Assembly: GCA_910585825.1 (NCBI GenBank)
Contig: CAJUEY010000017.1
Coordinates: forward strand, 1 to 57,944
DNA: 57,944 nt
From: an uncultured Lachnospiraceae bacterium
Lineage (GTDB): Bacteria; Bacillota; Clostridia; Lachnospirales; Lachnospiraceae
Direction: 5' to 3'
The notes beneath the pieces were generated by a model. The model saw only the letters and a program-made list of their open reading frames with translations. It was not told where the DNA came from and did not search any database. The position numbers and the translations under genes are program-made. Shown in pieces: positions 1 through 7,158 of the stretch (within the stretch, counting starts at the first letter, position 1; the number at the start of each line of letters is the position of its first letter).

Positions 1-49
1 TCATTACTATTTGTGCCGCCAACTGAAAGGCGGCGGAATGGAGATTTAT

Positions 50-367
50 ATGGAAATTGTAACGATTACAAACGAGAATTTTGAAAAAGAAGTATTGGCA
101 AGCGAGGCGCCTGTTATATTGGATTTTTGGGCGGAATGGTGTATGCCCTGTAAAATGCAGTCGCCGATTCTGGATGCGTTTGCAGAAGAAATGGGAGATA
201 AAATAAAGGTCGGAAAAGTCAATGTAGACCAAGAGTCAGCTTTGGCCCTGAAGTATCAGATTATGAGTATTCCCACGCTGATACTGATGGACAAAGGCGT
301 ATTTGTGAAACGTGTTTCCGGCGTGCAGCAGGCAGATGCATTGAAAGAGTTTTGCGGAATAAAATAA
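50..367 (+). CDS. trxA: Thioredoxin
   Basis: Small cytosolic dithiol-disulfide oxidoreductase of 105 residues, the usual thioredoxin length. The active site reads WCMPC (Cys31 and Cys34), preceded by the conserved DFWAEW strand, and the cis-proline loop SIPTL follows. The canonical motif is WCGPC; Met in place of Gly should shift the redox potential somewhat, which is inference. I chose ATG 50 because GGAG at 40-43 sits six bases upstream and the protein then begins at the normal first beta strand. ATG 38 and TTG 11 are in frame and possible. The gene's own promoter lies outside the window. Family assignment is secure; the physiological partner is not visible. Confidence 0.93.
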   Translation: MEIVTITNENFEKEVLASEAPVILDFWAEWCMPCKMQSPILDAFAEEMGDKIKVGKVNVDQESALALKYQIMSIPTLILMDKGVFVKRVSGVQQADALKEFCGIK

Positions 368-393
368 CGGGAGTCGGAAACCGGGTTTTGTGC

Positions 394-422
394 TTGACAA
401 TTGTACCGGGGACTTTTATACT
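394..422 (+). promoter_or_regulatory. Strong sigma-A-type promoter
   Basis: TTGACA at 394-399 and TATACT at 417-422 are separated by exactly 17 bases. Transcription would start near 429. A short hairpin (GTTGA 431-435, GAAA loop, TCAAC 440-444) and a T-rich stretch follow at once, so transcripts may stop early or enter a long recA leader. A second TTGACA lies at 484-489, with CATAAT 19 bases on. There is no convincing ORF between here and recA. Confidence 0.6.
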
Positions 423-562
423 GAAAGGCGGTTGAGAAATCAACTGTCTTTTTGCTTTTATCTTAATCTTTTCAGCATTTCAGTTGACAGACTTTATTGA
501 AATAATCTCATAATGTATATTACCATGAAAAATAAAAGTTTATAAAATATCACAGTTTATAG

Positions 563-591
563 TTGACTTTTAGAAAAAAGTATACTACTAT
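563..591 (+). promoter_or_regulatory. recA promoter
   Basis: TTGACT (563-568) and TACTAT (586-591) have a 17-base spacer. The predicted start point is close to 598, just before the LexA box at 605-618, which suits repression by LexA bound over the initial transcribed region. A TATACT at 581-586 has a better sequence but a spacer of only 12 from the same -35. Confidence 0.55.
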
Positions 592-604
592 TAATACCAG
601 AAAA

Positions 605-618
605 CGAACATTAGTTTG
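605..618 (+). promoter_or_regulatory. LexA (SOS) box upstream of recA
   Basis: The sequence CGAACATTAGTTTG has the two half sites CGAAC and GTTTG with a four-base centre. It matches the Gram-positive SOS box CGAACRNRYGTTYG except at two central positions. It ends 16 bases before the recA start codon. By analogy with Bacillus, LexA bound here would repress recA until DNA damage. Confidence 0.85.
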
Positions 619-634
619 TATAAAGGAGAATAAT

Positions 635-1741
635 ATGGCAAAGGAAGAAAAAAAAGAAGCAAGACGAATTGAGAATAAAGAAGATAAACTGAAGGCGCTG
701 GATGCTGCGATTTCCCATATTGAGAAACAGTATGGAAAAGGTTCGATTATGAAACTGGGAGAATCTGCCAAATCTATGAATGTAGATTCTGTTCCCACAG
801 GATGCTTAAGTCTGGATATTGCTCTGGGAATTGGAGGACTTCCCAAGGGAAGAGTGATTGAAGTATACGGTCCGGAATCCAGTGGTAAGACGACAGTAGC
901 TCTTCATGTTGTGGCAGAAGTGCAGAAAATGGGCGGAATTGCAGGATTTATTGATGCAGAGCATGCATTAGATCCTGTTTATGCGAAGAACATTGGCGTA
1001 GATGTGGATAACCTCTATATTTCTCAGCCGGACAGCGGAGAGCAGGCATTGGAGATTACAGAGACAATGGTGCGTTCCGGGGCGGTGGATATTGTGATTG
1101 TGGACTCTGTAGCAGCCCTTGTCCCCAAGCAGGAAATCGATGGAGATATGGGAGATTCTCATGTGGGACTGCAGGCAAGGCTGATGTCCCAGGCTCTTAG
1201 AAAGCTGACGTCTGTCATCAGCAGAACCAACTGCATTGTTCTCTTTATTAACCAGCTTCGTGAGAAAGTAGGCGTAATGTTTGGCAATCCGGAGACGACT
1301 ACCGGAGGAAGAGCCTTGAAATTCTACTCTTCCGTGCGTTTGGATGTCAGAAGGATCGAATCTCTGAAACAGGCAGGGGAGATCGTGGGAAACCATACCC
1401 GCATCAAGGTAGTGAAGAATAAAGTGGCGCCGCCGTTTCGCGAGGCGGAATTTGATATTATGTTTGGAAAGGGGATTTCCAGAGAGGGAGACATTCTGGA
1501 TCTGGCAGCAGATTGCAATGTAGTCAACAAGTCCGGCGCATGGTATGCATACAAAGGAGATAAGATCGGTCAGGGACGTGAGAATGCCAAACAGTATTTA
1601 AAAGAGAATCCGGAGATCCGTGATGAAATAGAGAAACAGGTTCGCATTCATTTTGAATTGATGGAGCCGGAAGAAACCAAAGACCAGAAATCGGAAGAAA
1701 CTGTTCAGAAGAAAAAGACAGATTCTGCTGCCGTAAAGTAA
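635..1741 (+). CDS. recA: Recombinase RecA
   Basis: ATP-dependent strand-exchange protein of 368 residues that forms filaments on single-stranded DNA and triggers LexA self-cleavage. The Walker A motif GPESSGKT is at residues 79-86, with the conserved MGDSHVGLQARLMSQALRK and NQLREK segments downstream. The N-terminus carries a charged extension of about 15 residues (MAKEEKKEARR) and the C-terminus is acidic/lysine-rich, as in many clostridia. ATG 635 has AAAGGAG about six bases upstream; an in-frame upstream reading lies in the promoter and LexA region and is not coding. recX follows after 44 bases and probably shares the transcript. Confidence 0.98.
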   Translation: MAKEEKKEARRIENKEDKLKALDAAISHIEKQYGKGSIMKLGESAKSMNVDSVPTGCLSLDIALGIGGLPKGRVIEVYGPESSGKTTVALHVVAEVQKMGGIAGFIDAEHALDPVYAKNIGVDVDNLYISQPDSGEQALEITETMVRSGAVDIVIVDSVAALVPKQEIDGDMGDSHVGLQARLMSQALRKLTSVISRTNCIVLFINQLREKVGVMFGNPETTTGGRALKFYSSVRLDVRRIESLKQAGEIVGNHTRIKVVKNKVAPPFREAEFDIMFGKGISREGDILDLAADCNVVNKSGAWYAYKGDKIGQGRENAKQYLKENPEIRDEIEKQVRIHFELMEPEETKDQKSEETVQKKKTDSAAVK

Positions 1742-1785
1742 AAGAGAACATGCAGCGATAACTGCAAAGGAAAGATAAGATTAAT

Positions 1786-2400
1786 ATGCCTTACATAGTT
1801 ACAGAATATAAAAAAGAAGAGAAAGGAAGAGTTCTGCTCTGTCTGAACGAAGAGATTACATTATGGCTTTATGCCGGTGAGAGCCGGAAGCTTTTTCTGA
1901 AAGAAGGTATGGAGCTGTCAGAAGAACAGTATCAGCATATTCTTCATGAAATCATTGGAAAACGAGCCGTAAAGAGAGCCGTGCATTTGCTGGAAAAGCA
2001 GGATCGGACAGAGCATCAGCTGAGGGAAAAGCTTTTGCAGAACAAATATCCAGAGGAATCTCTGGAAGATGCCATTTTGTATGTAAAAGAACATCATTAT
2101 CTGGATGATGAACGTTATGCAAGAGCTTTTATCCGTATTCATCAGGAGAAACGGAGCAGAATGCGCCTTAGAAACGATTTACTTAGACGGGGGATTTCCA
2201 AAGATATCATTGAACGCAGCATGGAAGAAGAATTTTTCTGTGATGAAAAAGAGCAGATACGAAATCTTTTGGAGAAAAAGCATTTTTCGGCAGATATAGC
2301 AGATCGCAGGGAACTGGGTAAGATGTACCGGTTTTTGATGCGCAGAGGTTTTCACAGCAGCGATATATCGGCAGTGTTAAAGACCTGGGAAGAATTGTAA
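1786..2400 (+). CDS. recX: Regulatory protein RecX
   Basis: A 204-residue protein of the RecX family, which binds RecA filaments and limits their extension. The helical three-helix repeats are recognisable: LLEKQDRTEHQLREKLLQNKY, then the segment with YLDDERYARAFI, then a third repeat ending near the C-terminus. Its place directly downstream of recA is typical and suggests co-expression during the SOS response. ATG 1786 is preceded by AAAGGAAAG at somewhat long spacing. No terminator is obvious before the structured repeat that begins about 100 bases downstream. Confidence 0.92.
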   Translation: MPYIVTEYKKEEKGRVLLCLNEEITLWLYAGESRKLFLKEGMELSEEQYQHILHEIIGKRAVKRAVHLLEKQDRTEHQLREKLLQNKYPEESLEDAILYVKEHHYLDDERYARAFIRIHQEKRSRMRLRNDLLRRGISKDIIERSMEEEFFCDEKEQIRNLLEKKHFSADIADRRELGKMYRFLMRRGFHSSDISAVLKTWEEL

Positions 2401-2498
2401 TTGGCGGATTGCATTTTTTGACGGAATGTGGGAAAACTTTATCAGGGAAAGACATAGGTGTAACGTGCAGAAACTGTTATATTATTACTATCTTGTAT

Positions 2499-2642
2499 GT
2501 TACTGTTCACACCCATGATGTTCACAGTAACGAATCCGGCCTATTTAAAGTTGCTTTACGGCAAGAGGCCGGATTCCGGCTCCAGTACTGTACTGGCCTG
2601 TGACCGTGCAGCGCAGTGCACGGTCCAGGAGTGGACAGTAAC
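2499..2642 (-). mobile_element. MITE-like structured repeat, copy A
   Basis: This 144-bp non-coding element has terminal inverted repeats: GTTACTGTTCACACC at 2499-2513 and GGAGTGGACAGTAAC at 2628-2642 (13 of 15 pair). The 8-bp sequence TCTTGTAT directly abuts both ends, at 2491-2498 and 2643-2650, as expected of a target-site duplication. Inside are stems 2532-2542/2566-2576 (11 bp), CCAGTAC/GTACTGG at 2582-2596, and 2602-2610/2617-2625 (9 bp). On the minus strand it aligns end to end with the copy at 24698-24846, with compensatory differences in the stems. It encodes no transposase, so mobility would need one in trans. It fills most of the recX-rny gap. Confidence 0.75.
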
Positions 2643-2681
2643 TCTTGTATTCGTTCTTGTTGAAAAGGTTCGAGCAACTAC

Positions 2682-2710
2682 TTGACATAATTGTGAAGAA
2701 AGTATAAAAT
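2682..2710 (+). promoter_or_regulatory. rny promoter
   Basis: TTGACA (2682-2687) and TAAAAT (2705-2710) are 17 bases apart. This lies 32 bases beyond the end of structured repeat copy A and 78 bases before the GTG start of rny. The repeat therefore inserted just upstream of the promoter rather than in it. Confidence 0.6.
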
Positions 2711-2787
2711 TTAACTGTTGTAGTTATGACAGATGATACGATGTTTTGTTATATGTACAATGAAAATTGAATAAAGGAGGTGCTCCT

Positions 2788-4335
2788 GTGCAAGAAGTAA
2801 TTATTGCTGTGATAGTCACGTTAGTACTTGCTGTACCGATCACGTATCTCGCAACTGTTTCTTACCGTAAGAAGATTGCTGAACGCAAAATTGGCAGTGC
2901 AGAAGAAAAAGCCAGAGCGATCATCGATGAGGCAGTGAAAACAGCTGAGACGAAAAAAAGAGAAAACCTGTTAGAGATCAAAGAAGAGACAATCAAAAGT
3001 AAAAATGATCTGGATAGGGAGATTCGTGAGCGCCGGGCTGAAATCCAGCGTAATGAAAGACGTATCGTGCAGAAAGAAGAGAATCTGGATAAGAAACTGG
3101 ATGCGATTGAAAAGCGCGAGGCGGGTTTTGTTACAAGGGAAGAAGAACTAAACAGACAGAAAGCAGAAATTGCCAAACTGAGCGAAGAGCGAGTGCAGGA
3201 ACTGGAACGAATCTCAGGACTTACCTCCGAACAGGCAAAAGAATACCTTTTAAAAACTGTTGAAGAAGATGTTAAACTTGATACCGCAAAGCTAATCAAA
3301 GAATTGGAAAATCAGGCAAAGGAAGAAGCTGGTAAGAAAGCAAAGGATTATATTGTATCTGCCATTCAGAAATGTGCGGCAGATCATGTTGCTGAAACCA
3401 CAATTTCCGTTGTTCAACTTCCAAATGATGAAATGAAGGGAAGGATTATTGGTCGTGAAGGACGAAATATCCGAACTTTAGAAACATTAACCGGTGTGGA
3501 TTTGATTATTGATGATACACCAGAGGCAGTTATCCTTTCAGGATTCGATCCTATCCGCAGAGAGATAGCGAGAATTGCTTTGGAAAAATTAATTGTGGAC
3601 GGACGCATTCATCCGGCCAGAATAGAGGAAATGGTTGAAAAAGCCAAAAAAGAAGTTGATACAATGATTCGGGAAGAAGGAGAGGCTGCTACATTAGAAG
3701 TAGGAGTCCATGGAATTCATTCAGAATTAGTACGTTTATTGGGGCGCATGAAATTCAGGACCAGTTATGGGCAGAATGCATTGAAACACTCAATCGAAGT
3801 TGCGCAGATTGCCGGACTTCTTGCCGGAGAAATCGGCGTAGATGTCAGAACTGCGAAACGTGCAGGATTGTTACATGACATTGGAAAATCAGTAGATCAT
3901 GAAATGGAAGGTTCACATATTCAAATTGGTGTTGAATTATGTAGAAAATACAAAGAGTCTCCACTGATTATCAATGCAGTGGAAGCACATCATGGTGATG
4001 TAGAGCCGGAGACTCTGATTGCTTGTCTGGTACAAGCTGCCGATACGATCAGTGCAGCACGTCCGGGAGCAAGACGAGAAACATTAGAGACATATTCAAA
4101 CAGATTAAAACAGTTAGAAGATATTACAGATAGTTTTAAAGGGGTAGATAAATCTTTTGCCATTCAGGCGGGCAGAGAGATTCGAGTGATGGTAGTTCCT
4201 GACCAGATCAGCGATGCTGATATGGTATTGTTAGCGCGTAACATTTCCAAACAGATTGAATCTGAATTGGAATATCCGGGACAGATTAAGATTAATGTAA
4301 TCCGGGAATCCCGCGTAGTGGATTATGCAAAGTAA
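2788..4335 (+). CDS. rny: Ribonuclease Y
   Basis: Membrane-anchored endoribonuclease that starts decay of many mRNAs in Firmicutes; 515 residues, the normal length. Order of parts: one N-terminal membrane helix (about residues 3-22), a long charged coiled coil (about 25-190), a KH RNA-binding domain with GREGRN near residue 222, and an HD phosphohydrolase domain with the metal ligands H363-D364 in LLHDIGK. The start is GTG 2788: AAAGGAGGTG at 2772-2781 lies six bases upstream, whereas the TTG at 2767 lies in front of that ribosome-binding site. A terminator follows at 4356-4391. Confidence 0.96.
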   Translation: MQEVIIAVIVTLVLAVPITYLATVSYRKKIAERKIGSAEEKARAIIDEAVKTAETKKRENLLEIKEETIKSKNDLDREIRERRAEIQRNERRIVQKEENLDKKLDAIEKREAGFVTREEELNRQKAEIAKLSEERVQELERISGLTSEQAKEYLLKTVEEDVKLDTAKLIKELENQAKEEAGKKAKDYIVSAIQKCAADHVAETTISVVQLPNDEMKGRIIGREGRNIRTLETLTGVDLIIDDTPEAVILSGFDPIRREIARIALEKLIVDGRIHPARIEEMVEKAKKEVDTMIREEGEAATLEVGVHGIHSELVRLLGRMKFRTSYGQNALKHSIEVAQIAGLLAGEIGVDVRTAKRAGLLHDIGKSVDHEMEGSHIQIGVELCRKYKESPLIINAVEAHHGDVEPETLIACLVQAADTISAARPGARRETLETYSNRLKQLEDITDSFKGVDKSFAIQAGREIRVMVVPDQISDADMVLLARNISKQIESELEYPGQIKINVIRESRVVDYAK

Positions 4336-4355
4336 GTAAATTATAAAAATAAGAG

Positions 4356-4391
4356 AAGTATTGGAAATGTAATGTTTTCGATACTTTTTTT
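4356..4391 (+). terminator. Terminator after rny
   Basis: The arms AAGTAT (4356-4361) and ATACTT (4381-4386) extend inward through GGAAA/TTTTC, and a run of seven T follows. This is a standard intrinsic terminator for the rny transcript. Confidence 0.75.
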
Positions 4392-4488
4392 ATGGTAAAA
4401 TGAAACAGTCTTTACCTTTAGCCATATGAAAAGGATAAAATACTTACAAATTTCATATCAGGATATTTACAGACGAAAGGAGATATTT

Positions 4489-5049
4489 ATGGAACAGAAA
4501 ATAAAGAGGATCAAAAGAGAGCTGGTTCAGGAAGGCGTTATTGTAAACATGTATACTGACTATATGGAAATGCCGGACGGCAGGGTTGCCCAGTGGGATT
4601 ATATCGAACACAAAAAAGGAGCGGCAGCAGTTCTGGCAGTTCTTCCAGACGGGAAAATTCCTATGGTGAGACAATACCGGAATGCATTGGACCGGATTAC
4701 TTTAGAAATACCGGCAGGGGCAAGAGACAGTATCACAGAGGATACTGCGGTTTGTGCAAGAAGGGAATTAGAAGAAGAGACCGGTTACGTATGCGGTAAG
4801 TTGGAAAAACTGTTAGCTCTAAAATCAACAGTGGCATTTTGTAATGAATTTATTGATGTTTATCTTGCAACAGAATTGTCGCCGGGAGTGCAGCATTTGG
4901 ATGAGGATGAATTTATTGATATAGAAACCTACGAGTTATCAGACCTATGTGAAAAAATATATGCGGGAGAAATTCAGGACGCCAAGACAGTGGCAGCCAT
5001 TCTGGCCTATGCTAACAAAATACACTCAGAAACAGGCAGGCATAATTGA
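4489..5049 (+). CDS. Nudix hydrolase, ADP-ribose pyrophosphatase type
   Basis: A 186-residue Nudix hydrolase, probably cleaving ADP-ribose or a related nucleotide sugar to the monophosphates. The Nudix box is readable as E-x7-REL-EEETGY around residues 84-103, with the upstream glycine one residue further out than the consensus. Family features before it include MVRQYRNA and LEIPAGARD, typical of ADP-ribose pyrophosphatases. ATG 4489 has GAAAGGAG six bases upstream; the earlier in-frame ATG at 4426 has none. spoIIM begins 25 bases after the stop, so the two genes are probably cotranscribed. Confidence 0.88.
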   Translation: MEQKIKRIKRELVQEGVIVNMYTDYMEMPDGRVAQWDYIEHKKGAAAVLAVLPDGKIPMVRQYRNALDRITLEIPAGARDSITEDTAVCARRELEEETGYVCGKLEKLLALKSTVAFCNEFIDVYLATELSPGVQHLDEDEFIDIETYELSDLCEKIYAGEIQDAKTVAAILAYANKIHSETGRHN

Positions 5050-5074
5050 ATCTTTGCAGTCATATCTTAAGGTA

Positions 5075-5662
5075 ATGATAATTGGGACGTGTAATGTGAA
5101 GAAGAATACATTTTTGTTTTTCCTGGTTTTTTTAAGCGGCGTCATCAGCGCAAATGTTCTCGGAGTTGTGCTGGGCAGGGAACTGGGAGCCATGAATGAA
5201 TATTTTATGAATCGATATATGTATGCAGATATACAGGGAAGAGAATTATTTCCTTTTTTGTTCTATAAAAGAGTGCCGGAAATGGTTTTGTTATTGTTTT
5301 TGAGTATCGGAATTTATGGGACGTTTGTGATAGACGGATATATTGCGTATCTGGGGTTTTCTCTGGGCTTTCTCTCTGTCATAGCGATTATGAACTATGG
5401 AATCCGCGGAGTTCTTTTAATGGCCGGATTGTTTCTGCCTCAATGGCTGTTTTATGTGCCGATGCTGATTCTGTGGAGAATCAGGCTGAGGAAGTATAAA
5501 GGGATGGAAAAAGAATATCCCTTTGGAGAAAAAAGGAGAAGGGGCGGGATGAAATGGGCTGTTGTTCTGGCAGAGGCGGCTGTGCTGGTTCTGCTGGGGC
5601 TGTTTATGGAAAGTTATGTGAATCCGTTTTTTTTGCAGAAAATCATACGTATGCTTGGATAA
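5075..5662 (+). CDS. spoIIM: Stage II sporulation protein M
   Basis: Integral membrane protein of about 195 residues, of the SpoIIM family. In Bacillus SpoIIM forms the DMP complex with SpoIID and SpoIIP that drives engulfment, and spoIIP lies about 16 kb away in this window. The sequence has an N-terminal membrane helix with LSGVISANVLG, several more hydrophobic segments around residues 70-140, and a C-terminal one ending near the stop. The start is uncertain: ATG 5075 has AAGG too close, while GTG 5096 has GGGA at 5084-5087 at better spacing. The longer reading back to 4949 overlaps the Nudix gene and is unlikely. Confidence 0.78.
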   Translation: MIIGTCNVKKNTFLFFLVFLSGVISANVLGVVLGRELGAMNEYFMNRYMYADIQGRELFPFLFYKRVPEMVLLLFLSIGIYGTFVIDGYIAYLGFSLGFLSVIAIMNYGIRGVLLMAGLFLPQWLFYVPMLILWRIRLRKYKGMEKEYPFGEKRRRGGMKWAVVLAEAAVLVLLGLFMESYVNPFFLQKIIRMLG

Positions 5663-5674
5663 GGCATTTCGGAC

Positions 5675-5690
5675 ATCCCTTTATGTGCTG
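5675..5690 (+). repeat. Short dispersed repeat, copy 1
   Basis: ATCCCTTTATGTGCTG occurs here and again at 43537-43552. With flanking TTCGG the match is 21 of 23 bases. Both copies begin about 10-15 bases after a plus-strand stop codon. I do not know its function. Confidence 0.5.
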
Positions 5691-5710
5691 AAAAGATGCG
5701 TAAAAATGAA

Positions 5711-5748
5711 AGCGCCGGAAAGGCAAAAATCTTTCCGGCGCTCTTTGT
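5711..5748. terminator. Bidirectional terminator between spoIIM and aroF
   Basis: A perfect 12-bp stem, AGCGCCGGAAAG (5711-5722) with CTTTCCGGCGCT (5731-5742), lies between two convergent genes. A-rich sequence on the left and T-rich sequence on the right let it serve both strands. Confidence 0.85.
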
Positions 5749-5750
5749 AT

Positions 5751-6782
5751 TTAAACGTTCATTTCTGCAATGGTGTAAATCAGTTCCTTGGATGCATCCC
5801 AGCCCAGACAGGGATCGGTAATGGATTTTCCATAGATATGCTCCCCGACTTTCTGGCTGCCGGGTTCAATGTAGCTTTCGATCATAACGCCCTTCACCAT
5901 GCGGTGGATGTCGGAAGAAATCCTGCGGTTGTGCATGACTTCTTTGACGATGCGCACCTGTTCGGCATATTGTTTATTGGAATTGGAATGGTTTGCATCA
6001 ATAATTGCAGCCGGGTTCATAAGATCCATTTGATCGTAACGATCAATCAGGCGCATAATATCTTCATAGTGATAATTTTGTACACAGTTTCCGTGTTTGG
6101 AAACAGCGCCTCTTAATACAACGTGAGTCAGAGGGTTGCCTGTCGTTTCCACTTCATGTCCCCGGTAAACAAAATGATGGGGATGCTGTGCGGCATAAAC
6201 GGAATTTAACATAACTGTAAAATCCCCGCTGGTGGGATTCTTCATGCCGGAGGCAACGTCAAAACCGCTGACAGTCAGACGGTGATGCTGGTCTTCCACA
6301 GAGCGGGCGCCGATGGCTACATAGGAGAGCAAATCTTCCACATAGCCCCAGTTTTCCGGATAAAGCATTTCATCTGCACAGGTTAAACCGCTGGTTTCAA
6401 TGGCATGAATGTGCATATTGCGCATAGCGATCAGTCCGGCAAGCATATCCGGTTTCTTCTCCGGATCAGGCTGAGAGGCAATTCCTTTATAGCCTTCACC
6501 CGTGGTACGGGGTTTGTTGGTATAAATTCTCGGGATAATGATCAAGCGGTCTTTTACATCTTCCGCAATGGGAGCCAGACGGCTCACATAATCTAAAACG
6601 GCGTCTTCATTGTCGGCAGAACAGGGTCCGATGATAACCAAAAATCGGTTGTCTTTTCCGGTGATTACATCTGAAATCATCTGATCCCGTTCCTTTTTCA
6701 GCTCGGCCAGCTTTTGAGAAAGCGGATACTGTTTCTTGATTTCAGACGGATTGGGAAGTTTTGTTAAATAAGAAAAACTCAT
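5751..6782 (-). CDS. aroF: 3-deoxy-7-phosphoheptulonate (DAHP) synthase, class I
   Basis: Condenses phosphoenolpyruvate with erythrose 4-phosphate, the first step of the shikimate pathway to aromatic amino acids; 343 residues, usual for AroF/G/H-type enzymes. Diagnostic segments include IGPCSADN, PRIYTNKPRTTGEGYKG, GARSVEDQHHR, KNPTSGDF and DANHSNSNKQ. The N-terminal arm typical of feedback-regulated class I enzymes is present (about residues 1-50), but I cannot tell which amino acid inhibits it. GAAAGGAG lies ten bases before the ATG. The gene starts only 28 bases after the terminator of an upstream tRNA-Arg, with no clear promoter of its own between them. Confidence 0.95.
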   Translation of the reverse strand: MSFSYLTKLPNPSEIKKQYPLSQKLAELKKERDQMISDVITGKDNRFLVIIGPCSADNEDAVLDYVSRLAPIAEDVKDRLIIIPRIYTNKPRTTGEGYKGIASQPDPEKKPDMLAGLIAMRNMHIHAIETSGLTCADEMLYPENWGYVEDLLSYVAIGARSVEDQHHRLTVSGFDVASGMKNPTSGDFTVMLNSVYAAQHPHHFVYRGHEVETTGNPLTHVVLRGAVSKHGNCVQNYHYEDIMRLIDRYDQMDLMNPAAIIDANHSNSNKQYAEQVRIVKEVMHNRRISSDIHRMVKGVMIESYIEPGSQKVGEHIYGKSITDPCLGWDASKELIYTIAEMNV

Positions 6783-6810
6783 AAATCTTAATCTCCTTTC
6801 GATTCAACGT

Positions 6811-6850
6811 AAAAAGAAAGGTTATAGAAACTGTCATCCATAACCTTTTT
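6811..6850 (-). terminator. Terminator after tRNA-Arg, upstream of aroF
   Basis: Read on the minus strand, AAAGGTTAT pairs with ATAACCTTT (plus positions 6840-6848 and 6817-6825) across a 14-base loop, followed by CTTTTT. It should end the tRNA transcript. Because aroF starts 28 bases further on, partial read-through here may set aroF expression. Confidence 0.75.
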
Positions 6851-6852
6851 GA

Positions 6853-6924
6853 TGCAACCGGCGGGAATCGAACCCACATTGCAGGAGTCGGAGTCCTGTG
6901 TTCTATCCGTTAGACTACGGTTGC
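6853..6924 (-). tRNA. tRNA-Arg (anticodon CCG)
   Basis: The minus strand folds into a full cloverleaf of 72 bases: acceptor GCAACCG/CGGTTGC, D arm with GTCTAACGGATAGAAC, anticodon stem CAGGA/TCCTG with loop CTCCGAC, and T arm with TTCGATT. The anticodon CCG reads the arginine codon CGG. The discriminator base is A. The 3' CCA is not encoded. Confidence 0.93.
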
Positions 6925-6935
6925 AAACCAGAATT

Positions 6936-6964
6936 ATAATAATACATAGGTATCAAAATGTCAA
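6936..6964 (-). promoter_or_regulatory. tRNA-Arg promoter
   Basis: On the minus strand TTGACA (plus 6959-6964) and TATTAT (plus 6936-6941) are 17 bases apart, 12 bases before the tRNA. A perfect TATAAT lies three bases further on. It is probably also the only strong promoter available to aroF. Confidence 0.7.
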
Positions 6965-6995
6965 CAAATTCTCGAAATTAATTTTTTATTACGGG

Positions 6996-7024
6996 TTGAC
7001 TTTTAAGATATGGTTTGCTATCCT
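6996..7024 (+). promoter_or_regulatory. Promoter of the SH3b-domain gene
   Basis: TTGACT (6996-7001) and TATCCT (7019-7024) have a 17-base spacer. It faces away from the tRNA promoter. The leader to the start at 7159 is about 125 bases; no riboswitch fold was recognised in it. Confidence 0.5.
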
Positions 7025-7158
7025 AAAAAATGGACATTGTGCCTATTTGAGTTCAAAAAATTAGCACAGGCGTATTCGGCTCCTTTTGCAGAGGCATTGT
7101 AGCGGAGTGTCTGGGAAATAGATGAGTATTGCCGGTATGGCGGTTTAGGAGGAAAAAT

